Part shown: positions 26,851-38,117 of the stretch, one piece after another
How the letters are laid out: each line of letters begins with the position of its first letter
How positions within the stretch are numbered: position 1 is the stretch's first letter
Assembly (NCBI RefSeq): GCF_002259485.1
Contig: NZ_NPGA01000008.1
Span: 124,001 to 188,000, forward strand
Length of the DNA stretch: 64,000 nt
Reading direction: 5' to 3'
Source: Rhodococcus sp. 14-1411-2a
GTDB taxonomy: Bacteria > Actinomycetota > Actinomycetes > Mycobacteriales > Mycobacteriaceae
Made by a program: the position numbers and the translations under genes
The notes under the pieces: generated by a model
The model's database searches: none
Told to the model about the DNA's origin: nothing
What the model saw: only the letters and a program-made list of their open reading frames with translations

Positions 26851-27422
26851 TGCCCCAGAAACACCTTGGCCAGGACTATGAGTGCTGCGATCGCAGCGGT
26901 GGCCAGACCACCCAGAATTGCGCGGAAGGTCAACGGGTTGCCGCGAATTCGTTCCGTGACCATCTGAATCGTCGCGATGCGTATCACGATGACTCCGCCG
27001 GCCAGCAGTTCCGACCACTGCCCCGGGAGCACCGACAACCAGCCGAGGGCCAGCATCACCGCAGGGACCGTGCCGGAGCTCAGGATCGGCACGGCGTCAC
27101 GGAATTCCTCGACGGCCTCGAATGTGCGTTGCTCGTCGGTTGCATCGCCGTGCGCTTCGGGAATCTGACTGCTGGCGACGAAATCGGCGAACACATGCGC
27201 CAGAAACGTCGTCACCGCCGTGGCCAGAACCAGAACAACAGCCGTTCCGTTCTCGATCGAGCTCGGCGTCGATGCTGCGACCGCCGCCAGAACCAGGATG
27301 TTTCCGTAGACGTAGGCCGACAGCCTCTTGGCCGCCCGCGCGGGCTCGAGCGGGCCGTCCGCGCGGGTGACCAGACGGCGATACAGCCGTGTTCTGCGAA
27401 TACGGGGTTCGGCGTCGCTCAT
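26847..27422 (-). CDS. Membrane protein of unknown function
   Basis: A 191-residue protein with four hydrophobic segments (about 40-55, 62-85, 118-150, 165-189). A basic N-terminus 'RIRRTRLYRRLVTRADGPLE' precedes them, and an acidic loop 'EAHGDATDEQRTFEAVEEF' lies in the middle. I do not recognise a named family, though similar small four-helix proteins are common in actinobacteria. Its stop overlaps that of the convergent hydrolase by four bases (CTAG). It is 28 bp downstream of the pirin gene on the same strand and may be co-transcribed with it. Confidence 0.7.
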   Translation of the reverse strand: MSDAEPRIRRTRLYRRLVTRADGPLEPARAAKRLSAYVYGNILVLAAVAASTPSSIENGTAVVLVLATAVTTFLAHVFADFVASSQIPEAHGDATDEQRTFEAVEEFRDAVPILSSGTVPAVMLALGWLSVLPGQWSELLAGGVIVIRIATIQMVTERIRGNPLTFRAILGGLATAAIAALIVLAKVFLGH

Positions 27423-27450
27423 GCAGGAGATCGTTGCACGGCCGAGACGA

Positions 27451-28386
27451 TCATTCGACGGGAACGCCGAGCCGACCGGCCTGGTAGTCCTCGAACGCCT
27501 GCAGCACTTCGGACTTGGTGTTCATGACGAACGGGCCTGCCATCGCGACGGGTTCCCTGATCGGCTTGCCGCCGAGAACGAACACCTCCAGCGATTCCCC
27601 CGCCGCAGACGCGGACATCTCGATGGTGTCTCCCCGGCCGAACAGCGCCGTCTGCCCCATCCTGATCGGACGCTTCTCCGCGCCCACGGTGCCCTCGCCC
27701 GCGAGAACGTAGACCAGTGCGTTGAACTCCCTGTTCCACGGCAGCGTCAGCGCCGCACCCGGTGCGATGGTGCTGTGCGAGAGCGCAATCGGAGTGTACG
27801 TCGACCCCGGGCCCTGCATGCCTGCGATCTCGCCGGCAATCACGCGGACCAACGCACCACCGTCGGGACTCGACGCCAGTGCGACTCTGCTGCCGGTGAT
27901 GTCCTGGTAGCGCGGGTGCGCCATCTTGTTCTCGCGCGGCAGATTGACCCACAGCTGAACACCGTGGAACAGCCCACCCGAGAGCACCAGATGCTCCGGC
28001 GGAGCCTCGATGTGCAGGATGCCCCCGCCCGCCGTCATCCATTGCGTGTCGCCACCGCCGATGACTCCGCCGCCGCCGTGAGAGTCCTTGTGCTCCATGA
28101 TGCCGTCGATCATGTAGGTGACCGTCTCGAACCCGCGATGCGGATGCCACGGCGTCCCCTTCGGCTCGCCGGGCGCGTAGTTGACCTCGCCCATCTGATC
28201 CATGTGGATGAACGGGTCGAGCGACGCCATGTCCAGTCCCGCGAATGCGCGACGGACCGGAAAGCCCTCCCCCTCGAATCCCGTCGGTGCCGTCGTGACG
28301 GACCGGACCGGCCGGGGGACGGCGGTGGCGTCGGGTATAGGGATTCGGGGCAAGGCGAGGATGTTGTCGACCGTCACTGCAGGCAT
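27451..28386 (-). CDS. Pirin family protein (bicupin)
   Basis: A 311-residue bicupin of the pirin family. Metal ligands appear as 'WHPHRGFETVTYMIDG' (two His) and 'GGILHIEAPPEH' (His, Glu). Many bacterial pirins show quercetin 2,3-dioxygenase activity, others act as redox-sensing regulators, and the sequence does not decide. Start ATG at 28386 follows AAAGGGACGCC. Its length and the 'GVQLWVNLPRENKMAHPRYQ' motif are normal for the family. Confidence 0.9.
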   Translation of the reverse strand: MPAVTVDNILALPRIPIPDATAVPRPVRSVTTAPTGFEGEGFPVRRAFAGLDMASLDPFIHMDQMGEVNYAPGEPKGTPWHPHRGFETVTYMIDGIMEHKDSHGGGGVIGGGDTQWMTAGGGILHIEAPPEHLVLSGGLFHGVQLWVNLPRENKMAHPRYQDITGSRVALASSPDGGALVRVIAGEIAGMQGPGSTYTPIALSHSTIAPGAALTLPWNREFNALVYVLAGEGTVGAEKRPIRMGQTALFGRGDTIEMSASAAGESLEVFVLGGKPIREPVAMAGPFVMNTKSEVLQAFEDYQAGRLGVPVE

Positions 28387-28467
28387 GGCGTCCCTTTCGG
28401 CAATGTAGTTGACTCTGCAACTACTCTGATCGTCTCAACCCGCCGAAGCCCGACGGTATTCCCGCGG

Positions 28468-28809
28468 TCAGCCCCGCCGGTCGGCCAGCCATTGCCGGAT
28501 CTCGTCCGTCGGCTGCTCCACGACGTCGTCGAATTCCGAGTGCTTGCCCACGAAGGCCGCTACCAACTCGCAGATCGGCACGATCCGCTTGGCATCGTTG
28601 CGGGTGGCGTCGAGCGCCTGCTGCACGAGAATCGTCGCCAGACCACGTCCGCCGTACGCTGCGTCGACCTCGGTGTGGAAGAAGATACGTCTGCCGTGTT
28701 CGTCGTCGGCGAACTCGGTGAACCCGACCTGCGAGCCGTCGGCCGAAACCGTGAAACGATCTGCTTGCTGGGTGATTTCGACCTGCGCACCCGTTTTGTC
28801 GACCGTCAT
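28468..28809 (-). CDS. GNAT-like N-acetyltransferase (COG2388/YjdJ type)
   Basis: A 113-residue small acetyltransferase-fold protein. The acetyl-CoA-binding loop is 'AAYGGRGLATILVQQALDAT' (about residues 50-70), followed by the family-typical 'KRIVPICELVAAFVGKH'. Start ATG at 28809 follows GAGGAGTGCGAC. The longer frame to 28974 is not supported. The substrate is unknown. It is divergent from the ATP-grasp gene with 182 bp between. Confidence 0.85.
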   Translation of the reverse strand: MTVDKTGAQVEITQQADRFTVSADGSQVGFTEFADDEHGRRIFFHTEVDAAYGGRGLATILVQQALDATRNDAKRIVPICELVAAFVGKHSEFDDVVEQPTDEIRQWLADRRG

Positions 28810-28991
28810 GTCGCACTCCTCGTTCCAGGAAGGCGCGCACCGCACCTCGTCGATCGTGAACGCTACCGAACACCTGGATCCGGCGCGTTTCCGATCCACA
28901 GTCGCATACAGGGGTGCCCGGTGACCGATACTGCCTCTGTACGGTGGAGCGAAGGACCTCGACCGATGAATCATCTAGGGGAAGGAACTTC

Positions 28992-30229
<1,238 letters not shown>

Positions 30230-30233
<4 letters not shown>

Positions 30234-32281
30234 AGCAGCAACTCGGAGACGACCGCAACCCATCGTCACAGACCATGGACGAGCCGGCACCGACGAACGC
30301 GACCACCACCGTGGACAAAGCATTGGCATCACGGTTGGCGCAACTGGACCATGCCGTGCATGCCTTGGCCGATGCACCCGAGTTCAGCAAGAACACCAAG
30401 GTGCGAAGAGTTCTGGATGGTGTGCATCGAGTCCTGTTGCAGCCCGGCGGTTGCGGTGCAATTCGCGAACGCGCCGAGGTGCTCGAGAATGCGGGGCTGT
30501 TCGCGGGCACCGATTGGGCACAGCCGGACATTCTCGTTCCGGGGTTCGTAGGGCCCAGCTTGCGCAGCGGCAACGACGACACCTTCGTACTCGAGGCGAC
30601 CAGCGAACTGCGGATGGTCGCGATCGTCGCGGGCGAGTACGAGCATGCTGCGGTGACCGCCGAAGATGCCCGCCGGTTCCTCTCTCAGGTTCTCGCGGTG
30701 AATCTCGACGTCCTGTTCACACCACCGTCCGAGTCGGAGCGAGTTCGCCTGGGGCGCACCGCGCATCTGATCCGTGATCTGTTCGGGTACGTGGCCGGGC
30801 AGATCGGCTACGACAGTGTGCTCGACGAGTTGGTCGAGGAGATCTGGCGGATTCTGCGGCAGCGTCCGATTCAGGTGGACACCATCAAGGACATGGTCAC
30901 CCGCATCGCGATCTATCGTGACGATCCCACCGTCGATCTCGGCACGTCCGGTCAAGGTCTGGATCGGTTGATCACGGCATTGTTCGGCACAACCGATGCC
31001 TGCCGCGAGGATCCGGGCGTCGAGGTGTACCGATCGCGACTCGAGGCGATGGACGTCGAGGCGTTGCAGTTCGAGGCCCGCGGATTCGCGCGAGCCATGC
31101 ACGACACCGGGCTCGTCTCCCCGTATCACGCGACGCTGACGCAGTATCTCGTCGACCATTACTCGTACGTTCTGCCCGAGGCCCTCGGCCTTTCCGATAC
31201 CGGCCGGACCTGCCTGACGCGGTATCCGGAACTGGTGCATCGCCTCATCGAGGAGACGGTGTATCCCGAGACCGCGCAGTGCCTCTACGGATTGGCACTG
31301 CTTCTCGATCGCGGGATTCTGCATCAGCCGCCGATCGTGCCGTCCCTGTGGCGGCAGATCTCGCTGAAACTTGCTCCCGCGGTGCGGGAACGACTGATCA
31401 CCACGTTCGGGCCGGTCCCCGCGCCGGAGTCACGCTTGCTCGGGGGCTTGCTCTCGATGCTGGGGCAGCCCCTCGGCGTGGGCCAGGGCGACAACCCGAC
31501 GTGTCAGTCGGCGCGGGCATTGTCGATGTGGGCCTACAACGATCCGGACTACCTGCTGCAGATGGTGGTGTGGGCGGCGCGTGACGAGGAGATCGTCATG
31601 CACTTCGAGGGGCAGTCGATCTCGTCGACCGAGAGTGTCAGCGGCGTCGCCACGACCGATCCGGTGGACCTCGATCCCGCGTCGCTGTTGCTGGTTCCAC
31701 ACCTCGATCGCATCTATGCCGAGATGGTCCGGCGTTGCGCCGATCGTCCCGGCGACCCGCACCGCTGGGTCAATCCCGAGTTCCACGGGTGGTGGTCGGC
31801 ACGCGAATTCCACATCGACGTCGATGTCGCGACCGGCAATCTCGTCGACCTGGACGCCTTTCTGCGGCAGTTCTACGCGGCGTACCACCCGGAGTACAAC
31901 GGGCACCAACCCTTGATCCATCCGCAGCCGGCAGGTGTGGCCGTAACCGACAGCGCCGCACGGTATGTGGGGTGGCACGCCATCACGATCCTGCGCGTGA
32001 ACACCGATCCCGACGGCACCATGCGGGTGTACTTCTTCAACCCGAACAACGACAGCGGGCAGGACTGGGGCGACGGCGTCGTGGTGGGCACGGCGGGCAA
32101 CGGCGAACGCGCAGGCGAGGGTTCGCTGCCGTTCGACCAGTTCGCCTCACGGCTGTACATCTTCCACACCGATCCCCTCGAGCACGGCGAGCCGGAGAGA
32201 ATCCCAGCCGAGGACATCGAGCGCATCCGCGGCTACATCGAACGGAGTTGGGGCGCAGAACGATCGGTGCCCGAGGCCTGA
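30230..32281 (+). CDS. Unrecognised 683-residue protein with a possible papain/transglutaminase-like Cys-His centre
   Basis: I do not recognise a named family. Residues ~30-400 look helical and soluble. In the C-terminal half there is 'GQGDNPTCQSARALSMWA' (C425), then 'YVGWHAITILRV' (H583), then 'RVYFFNPNNDSGQDWG' (N604/D608). That Cys...His...Asn/Asp order, with the His on a strand followed by a D-G turn and an F-N-P motif, is the usual pattern of papain-like peptidases and transglutaminase-fold hydrolases. No signal peptide or membrane segment is seen. The GTG start overlaps the ATP-grasp gene, and a terminator follows. A ligase/hydrolase pair acting on the same amide bond or peptide tag is inferred. 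Confidence 0.75.
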
Positions 32282-32330
32282 GATCCACTTGTGCGCCCCG
32301 AGTCGACAACTCGGGGCCGCACAGGTGATC
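32282..32330. terminator. Terminator between convergent genes
   Basis: A long dyad has arms GATCCACTTGTGCGCCCCGA(GT) and the near-complement ACTCGGGGCCGCACAGGTGA(TC). Two small bulges interrupt pairing, and the loop is CGACA. It lies directly after the stop of the 683-residue protein and 9 bp before the stop of the convergent DUF2945 gene. Confidence 0.75.
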
Positions 32331-32338
32331 TTGTGGCG

Positions 32339-32554
32339 TCAGTCCTTCTTGTCCAACGCTTCCGGCTTGTGCACCGCGTCCTTACCGGATTTGTCGCTCT
32401 CGACCCGGTACTGCGGCTCGTCTTTCGATGCCTTCACGGTGCGGCCTGCGGCTTCGGTCTCGGAGGTGATCTTCTCCACCACCGTTCCCTCGGTCGTGTT
32501 TCCGTGGGTCTGCCATTCGACCTTGTCGCCCTTGTGCAGTTCGTCCTTCGACAT
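32339..32554 (-). CDS. DUF2945 family small protein (HVA1/Tudor-like)
   Basis: A 71-residue acidic/basic protein starting MSKDELHKGDKVEWQTHGNT, followed by 'TEGTVVEKITSETEAAGRTV' and 'QYRVESDKSGKDAVHKPEAL'. This is the 'hypervirulence-associated protein' DUF2945 pattern, a small SH3/Tudor-like beta barrel. The function is unknown. The ATG at 32554 follows AAAGGACAACGCGAAC; the frame upstream to 32659 overlaps the next gene and is not coding. Confidence 0.8.
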   Translation of the reverse strand: MSKDELHKGDKVEWQTHGNTTEGTVVEKITSETEAAGRTVKASKDEPQYRVESDKSGKDAVHKPEALDKKD

Positions 32555-32612
32555 GTTCGCGTTGTCCTTTCGCCGGTGTGAACCCCGCTTACCCGCCGAA
32601 GTCTCGATGCAA

Positions 32613-33635
32613 TCAGCTGGTTCCCAGAGCCGGTGCCAGCGTGGTGAACCAGGCCTCACGCAGCTGATCCTCGAACAGCGGCCAGGTGTGCGCGCCCTCC
32701 TCGCGCATGGACACCGTTGCCGGCACGTCGGCTCGGCGCAGGGCGTCGACGAAGATCGATGTGCAGTGGTTGACCATGGCCTCCACCGCCATTCCGCCGA
32801 ACGGTGGGATCGCGCCCTCGGGAATGCGATCCACCGGCCCTGGTAGTCCGCGGGAGGAGCTGACGTAGACCGCGGTTCCGCGCAGCCGCTCGACGTTCAG
32901 TGACGGGTCGTGGTCGCGCCATCCCTGACTTCCCGGCAGCCCCCACATGTTGAAGGGGTTGTTGAGTCCGCCGGCGATCATCGCCGAAATACCGGCAGTG
33001 GCAAGCGGGTCGGAGGGTGCCGGGCATCCACTGAACGACGCGGCCGCGTCGAACACATCCGGAGCCTGGATCGCGAGATCGAGTGCGGGACCACCACTCA
33101 TCGACAGCCCTGCCACGCCGCGTCTGCCGGTCGAGCCGTAGGCCGCGTCGACAGCGGCAGGCAATTCGCGGCTCAGGTAGGTCTGCCACTTGTTGCTGCC
33201 TAGCACGGGATCGGTTGTCTGCCAATCGGTGTAGAAACTGAAACGACCGCCGATGGGTGCGACGACCGTGACGTTCTTGTCGAGAAAGAACTGCTCGACG
33301 CCCGAGTTGTTGAGCCACCCGACTCCGTCCTCGTTGCCGAGTGCGCCGTTGAGCAGCACGAGAGTGGGCGCAGGGCCGCCTTCCGGCGAATGCAACACCT
33401 CGTTGGAAATGACCCGATTCATGGACGGGGAGAAGACGTTCAGCACCGCGCGGGTCGCCGACACCTGATGGATGCCGACAGCTCCCGCGGCCGCGTCGGC
33501 CGATCCGGAGTTACCCGGCAACGCCTGCGCCGGTGTTCCGGTCATCAGTATCGACGCCGCTGCCGCGGCCGTCGCGACCGCAGCGGATCGAGTTCGTTTC
33601 TTTCTCTTCTGCCCCATTGGCAACTTCAGCACCAT
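32613..33635 (-). CDS. Secreted mycolyltransferase (antigen 85-like esterase)
   Basis: An exported alpha/beta-hydrolase of the antigen 85 / corynomycolyltransferase family (esterase D-like), which transfers mycolic acids to trehalose or arabinogalactan at the cell envelope. A basic n-region and hydrophobic stretch ('AAVATAAAAASILMTGTPAQA') form a signal peptide. The nucleophile Ser is in 'GVAGLSMSGGPALDLA' and the catalytic His in 'REEGAHTWPLFEDQL'. ATG at 33635 and ATG at 33617 (MGQKRKKRTRS) are both possible starts, neither with a strong ribosome site. The protein lacks LGFP repeats. Its presence marks the host as a mycolate producer. Confidence 0.9.
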   Translation of the reverse strand: MVLKLPMGQKRKKRTRSAAVATAAAAASILMTGTPAQALPGNSGSADAAAGAVGIHQVSATRAVLNVFSPSMNRVISNEVLHSPEGGPAPTLVLLNGALGNEDGVGWLNNSGVEQFFLDKNVTVVAPIGGRFSFYTDWQTTDPVLGSNKWQTYLSRELPAAVDAAYGSTGRRGVAGLSMSGGPALDLAIQAPDVFDAAASFSGCPAPSDPLATAGISAMIAGGLNNPFNMWGLPGSQGWRDHDPSLNVERLRGTAVYVSSSRGLPGPVDRIPEGAIPPFGGMAVEAMVNHCTSIFVDALRRADVPATVSMREEGAHTWPLFEDQLREAWFTTLAPALGTS

Positions 33636-33719
33636 ACGAGGGTCGCACGGATTCCGCTTTCTACCGCTAACGATCGGATTACGAAACCGATCGGTCCGTT
33701 CGCTTGCCGCCTGCGGGGC

Positions 33720-34856
33720 TCAACCGGCTCTGATCCGCGCGGCCTGCAGCGTCAGATGGTGCCGCTCGGGAATCGACGACGCCTTCTCCGCCGCCTCCGC
33801 GTACAACTCGGCAGCACGCTGCAGATCACCGGCCTTCTCACACAGGTACGCGGTCGCCGCTGTGTGCCGCGGGACGGCCGGATCGACCTCGCCCAGCGCC
33901 TCGAGCCCCGCCTCCGGACCGTCGGCCTCCCCGATCGCCACCGCTCGATTGAGTCGGACCACGGAACTGTCCGTGAGAGCGAGCAACTCGTCGTACCACT
34001 CGACGATCTGCGGCCAATCGGTCTCCTCCATACACCGGGCGTCGGCGTGCAAGGCGGCGATGGCCGCCTGCGCCTGGAACTCACCCAACCGATCGCGGGC
34101 GAGCGCCGCCTGCAGGATGTGCACTCCCTCCGCCATCAGCGTTGTGTCCCAACGAGATCGATCCTGCCCAGCGAGATCGATGACGTGACCGTCGGGCCCG
34201 GTCCTGGCCGAACGCCGGGCGTGGTGCAACAGCATCAGCGCCAACAGTCCGGCCGTTTCCTCGTCGTCGGACAACCCGGCCAACTGCCGGGTCAACCGAA
34301 TCGCCTCGGCCGCCAGATCGACGTCCCCGGTGTACCCCTCGTTGAAGACGAGATACAGCACCCGCCGCACCGTCCCCACATCACCGGGCGCATCGAAACG
34401 CACATCGCGCACCGTGCGTTTGGCGCGGCTGATGCGTTGCGCCATGGTCTTCTCCGGCACCAGGTACGCCCGCGCGATCTGCCGCGTCGTCAATCCCCCG
34501 ACGGCACGCAGCGTCAGTGCCACCGCTGCCGCCGGACCGAGCGAGGGATGCGCGCACAGAAAGAACAACTGCAGCGTGTCGTCGACGCCGCTCACGGTGC
34601 CAGGATCCGGTTGTGCCGCGGCTCGATCCTCTCGTGCTCGTCGCGCCTTCTCGGATCGTTCTGCGTCGAGAAACTTGCGCCACGCGACGGTCACCAGCCA
34701 ACCCTTCGGATCGGCAGGCGCGTCGGCGACCCACGTGGAGGTCGCCTCGAGCATCGCCTCCGCCGCGGCATCCTCGGCCGACGCGAAGTCGGCTCCGCGG
34801 TGGACGAGGACGCCGATCACCGCGGGTGTCAGTGCCCGCAGCACCTGGGGGTCCAT
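33720..34856 (-). CDS. ECF sigma factor with C-terminal extension (ECF42 / DUF6596 type)
   Basis: A 378-residue extracytoplasmic-function sigma factor. Region 2 spans about 15-80 ('ASAEDAAAEAMLEATSTWVA', 'WRKFLDAERSEKARR') and region 4 about 105-160 ('LTLRAVGGLTTRQIARAYLV'). A ~200-residue C-terminal TPR-like extension carries 'VFNEGYTGDVDLAAEAIRL' and 'RLNRAVAIGEADGPEAGLEA', the hallmark of the ECF42 group. This group has no anti-sigma factor and is encoded beside YCII (DGPF) proteins, as here. The start ATG at 34856 lies 8 bp after the YCII stop, so both are co-transcribed. Confidence 0.9.
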   Translation of the reverse strand: MDPQVLRALTPAVIGVLVHRGADFASAEDAAAEAMLEATSTWVADAPADPKGWLVTVAWRKFLDAERSEKARRAREDRAAAQPDPGTVSGVDDTLQLFFLCAHPSLGPAAAVALTLRAVGGLTTRQIARAYLVPEKTMAQRISRAKRTVRDVRFDAPGDVGTVRRVLYLVFNEGYTGDVDLAAEAIRLTRQLAGLSDDEETAGLLALMLLHHARRSARTGPDGHVIDLAGQDRSRWDTTLMAEGVHILQAALARDRLGEFQAQAAIAALHADARCMEETDWPQIVEWYDELLALTDSSVVRLNRAVAIGEADGPEAGLEALGEVDPAVPRHTAATAYLCEKAGDLQRAAELYAEAAEKASSIPERHHLTLQAARIRAG

Positions 34857-34864
34857 GGCGGTCG

Positions 34865-35272
34865 TCAGTCGGCGATGGTGGGGGGAGCCTCCATGAACGG
34901 ACGCAGTTCGAGCCATTCGTGAATCGGTTCGCCGCCTGCTCCCGGCGCGGCCGACAACTGCCCGGCGAGTTCGAGCGCCCGCTCGTAGCTCTCCACGTCG
35001 ATGATCATCCAGCCTGCGATGAGATCCTTGGTCTCGGCGAACGGACCGTCGGTGACCGGCGGCTTGCCCTCACCGCCGGAGCTGACCCAGGTCCCCTCGG
35101 GGGCCAGGGCCTGGGCGTCGACGAACTCGCCGGTGGCTTCGAGTTCGGCGGCGAAATCCTGCATGAACTGGATGTGTGCGTGCACCTCCGCAGGCGTCCA
35201 CCGGTCCATCGGGACGCTGTTGATCGGCTCCGGAGCGCCGCGGTAGTGCTTGAGCATGAGGTACTTGGCCAT
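34865..35272 (-). CDS. YCII/DGPF-domain protein, partner of the ECF42 sigma factor
   Basis: A 135-residue YCII-related protein with the diagnostic 'PPVTDGPFAETKDLIAGWMI' (about residue 71). Proteins of this class accompany ECF42-type sigma factors and are their best known regulatory targets; biochemical function is unclear. Start ATG at 35272 (MAKYLMLKHYRG) follows CAGGAGACACC, a strong ribosome site. The frame is open further to 36004 but runs antisense-like through the aldolase gene. A promoter-like pair fitting the ECF42 pattern lies 50-76 bp upstream. Confidence 0.9.
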   Translation of the reverse strand: MAKYLMLKHYRGAPEPINSVPMDRWTPAEVHAHIQFMQDFAAELEATGEFVDAQALAPEGTWVSSGGEGKPPVTDGPFAETKDLIAGWMIIDVESYERALELAGQLSAAPGAGGEPIHEWLELRPFMEAPPTIAD

Positions 35273-35321
35273 GGTGTCTCCTGACGTTCGATGCGGCCAT
35301 TCTTGCCGCATTTGCCCCTGG

Positions 35322-35348
35322 GACGGAACCGGTCCGCAGATTTCGACA
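35322..35348 (-). promoter_or_regulatory. ECF42-type promoter candidate for the YCII-sigma operon
   Basis: On the minus strand TGTCGA (35348-35343) is followed by 17 nt and CGTC (35325-35322). From memory, the ECF42 consensus in Streptomyces is TGTCGA in the -35 region and CG(A/T)C in the -10 region. It lies 50 bp before the YCII ATG and fits autoregulation by the downstream sigma factor. Confidence 0.5.
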
Positions 35349-35367
35349 CACTCGACGGAAAGGATTC

Positions 35368-36390
<1,023 letters not shown>

Positions 36391-36422
36391 GGCGGGTCCT
36401 ATCTTTCGGGTGCGGCTGCGGT

Positions 36423-37421
36423 CTACGTGCATCCGCAGGAATTGCGATGGGTGAAGGTGGTGGGCACTCGAATGGACCGAGGTGTCTCTTCGCTGCCCTC
36501 GATTCGATTCAGCAACAGGTCGGCTGCGGTTCGGCCGATCGTCTGCACGTCCTGCGCCGCCGCGGTGAGCCTGGGCTCGAACAGATCCGACCACTCGAAG
36601 TCGTCGTAGCACACGAAGGCGAGGTCGGCCGGGATCGACAAGCCCAGGCCACGAACCGCTTTCAGCGATCCGATGGTCATCGAGTTGTTCATCGACACCA
36701 GGGCAGACGGCCGATCCGGACCCGACATCAACTCACGCACCCGGGACTCGGCCACCTCCACACTGGACCGGCCGTCGAGAACGAGTCGAGGATCGAGTTC
36801 GATTCCTCGATCCGCCAGTGCGCGGGAGTAGCCGTCGAATCGCTCTGTCGTGGAGGAGATTCCTTCGATGCCGCGGACGATCGCGATGCGTCGATGTCCG
36901 GCGTCGAGGAGGTGGGTCGTCAGCTCGTACGCCGACGCGTCGTTCTCCGGGCCCACCTGGTCACAGGAGACATCGAGCATCCGGTCGATCAGCACCAGAG
37001 GTGTTCCGCTACGGACGATCTCGGGAATCGTGGAGAATTCCGAGCCGGCTGCGGGCGCGAGAATCATGCCGTCGACCTGACGGTCGAGCAACGAGTCCGT
37101 CACCCTGCGCTCGGAGCGAGGCTCGTCGTGCGAGTCACCGAGGATCAACACGTAACCGGCCTCGGACAACCGCTCCTCGACGGCATGGACCAGGCTGCCG
37201 AAGTACGGGTTGGTCAATGCGGCGATGGACAGTCCCACGGTGTGCGTCCGACCCGCCGCGAGCGATCGAGCGACGACGTTGCGCCGATAGCCGATCTCGA
37301 CGATCGCTGCATCGACGCGCTCCCGAGTAGCGGGATTGACGTTGCGGGTTCCGTTGAGCACGTGGGAGACAGTCGATACCGATACCCCGGCCAGGCGAGC
37401 AACGTCGTCCATCGTGGGCAT
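36423..37421 (-). CDS. LacI family regulator of the sugar operon
   Basis: A 332-residue LacI/GalR repressor. The helix-turn-helix 'TMDDVARLAGVSVSTVSHVL' (residues 3-22) and hinge helix 'RRNVVARSLAAGRTHTVGL' are canonical. The periplasmic-binding-protein-like sensor domain follows and would bind a sugar or sugar phosphate. It is embedded in the operon between the kinase and aldolase genes. Its likely operator is the palindrome cluster upstream of the binding-protein gene (41901-41920). Confidence 0.92.
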   Translation of the reverse strand: MPTMDDVARLAGVSVSTVSHVLNGTRNVNPATRERVDAAIVEIGYRRNVVARSLAAGRTHTVGLSIAALTNPYFGSLVHAVEERLSEAGYVLILGDSHDEPRSERRVTDSLLDRQVDGMILAPAAGSEFSTIPEIVRSGTPLVLIDRMLDVSCDQVGPENDASAYELTTHLLDAGHRRIAIVRGIEGISSTTERFDGYSRALADRGIELDPRLVLDGRSSVEVAESRVRELMSGPDRPSALVSMNNSMTIGSLKAVRGLGLSIPADLAFVCYDDFEWSDLFEPRLTAAAQDVQTIGRTAADLLLNRIEGSEETPRSIRVPTTFTHRNSCGCT

Positions 37422-37466
37422 GTCAGTACGCCCGAGGCTGTCGGGCCTCGCGGCTCGGCGGAACTG

Positions 37467-38117
37467 TCATGTCAGCCGCAGGATTCGATCGGCGCGGCAT
37501 GCGGTCGACCCGATCAGTTCCGCGTTGCGCTCGTCCGAGCCCAGTGCCCAGAACTTCGCGTCCTCGTGCGACTTTCCGTAGGCCTCGTGCCTGGCCACCA
37601 GCCGCTCGTGCCGAACCGTCGTGTGCGGGGCCAGAAACCAAACTTCGTCGATCATTGCGCGCGCCGCAGGCCACGCGTCGGACTCCATCAGCAGGTAATT
37701 CCCCTCGGTGACGACGAGCGGGACAGTCGACGGGACCGGAATCGAGGACCCGATCGACTCCTCGATCTCGCGCCGAAATCTCGGCGCGTACACGATGGGG
37801 TCGCCGGGCTGCTGGTCGTGAATCGCCGCGATCAGCCGCGCATACCCGCCGTCGTCGAACGTGTCGTGGGCACCCTTGCGATCGAGCCGGCCCAGCTCGA
37901 TCAACACCTCGTTGGCGAGGTGGAATCCGTCCATCGGAACCAGTACCGCGAGTTCCGGCCCGAGCGCATCGACGAGTTGCTGAGCCACAGTGGACTTTCC
38001 GGCACCCGGCGCACCGGTCAGGCCGAGTATGCGTCGCTGACCGGATACAGCCGACTTTCGCGCCAGCTCCACGAGTTGTTCGAGGGTGGCTTCCTGTACG
38101 TCCTGGTCAGTGCTCAC
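37467..38117 (-). CDS. frcK: P-loop sugar kinase of the uridine kinase/FrcK type
   Basis: A 216-residue P-loop kinase ('nucleoside/nucleotide kinase family') with Walker A 'LGLTGAPGAGKSTVAQQLVD' near residue 30, 'VLVPMDGFHLANEVL' with the acidic substrate residue, and 'LVVTEGNYLLMESDAWPA'. Proteins of this type accompany fructose ABC systems as FrcK in rhizobia. The GTG start at 38117 overlaps the pfkB stop (GTGA). It is one of two sugar kinases in the operon, so it may phosphorylate a different position or a different sugar than the PfkB protein. Confidence 0.82.
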   Translation of the reverse strand: MSTDQDVQEATLEQLVELARKSAVSGQRRILGLTGAPGAGKSTVAQQLVDALGPELAVLVPMDGFHLANEVLIELGRLDRKGAHDTFDDGGYARLIAAIHDQQPGDPIVYAPRFRREIEESIGSSIPVPSTVPLVVTEGNYLLMESDAWPAARAMIDEVWFLAPHTTVRHERLVARHEAYGKSHEDAKFWALGSDERNAELIGSTACRADRILRLT

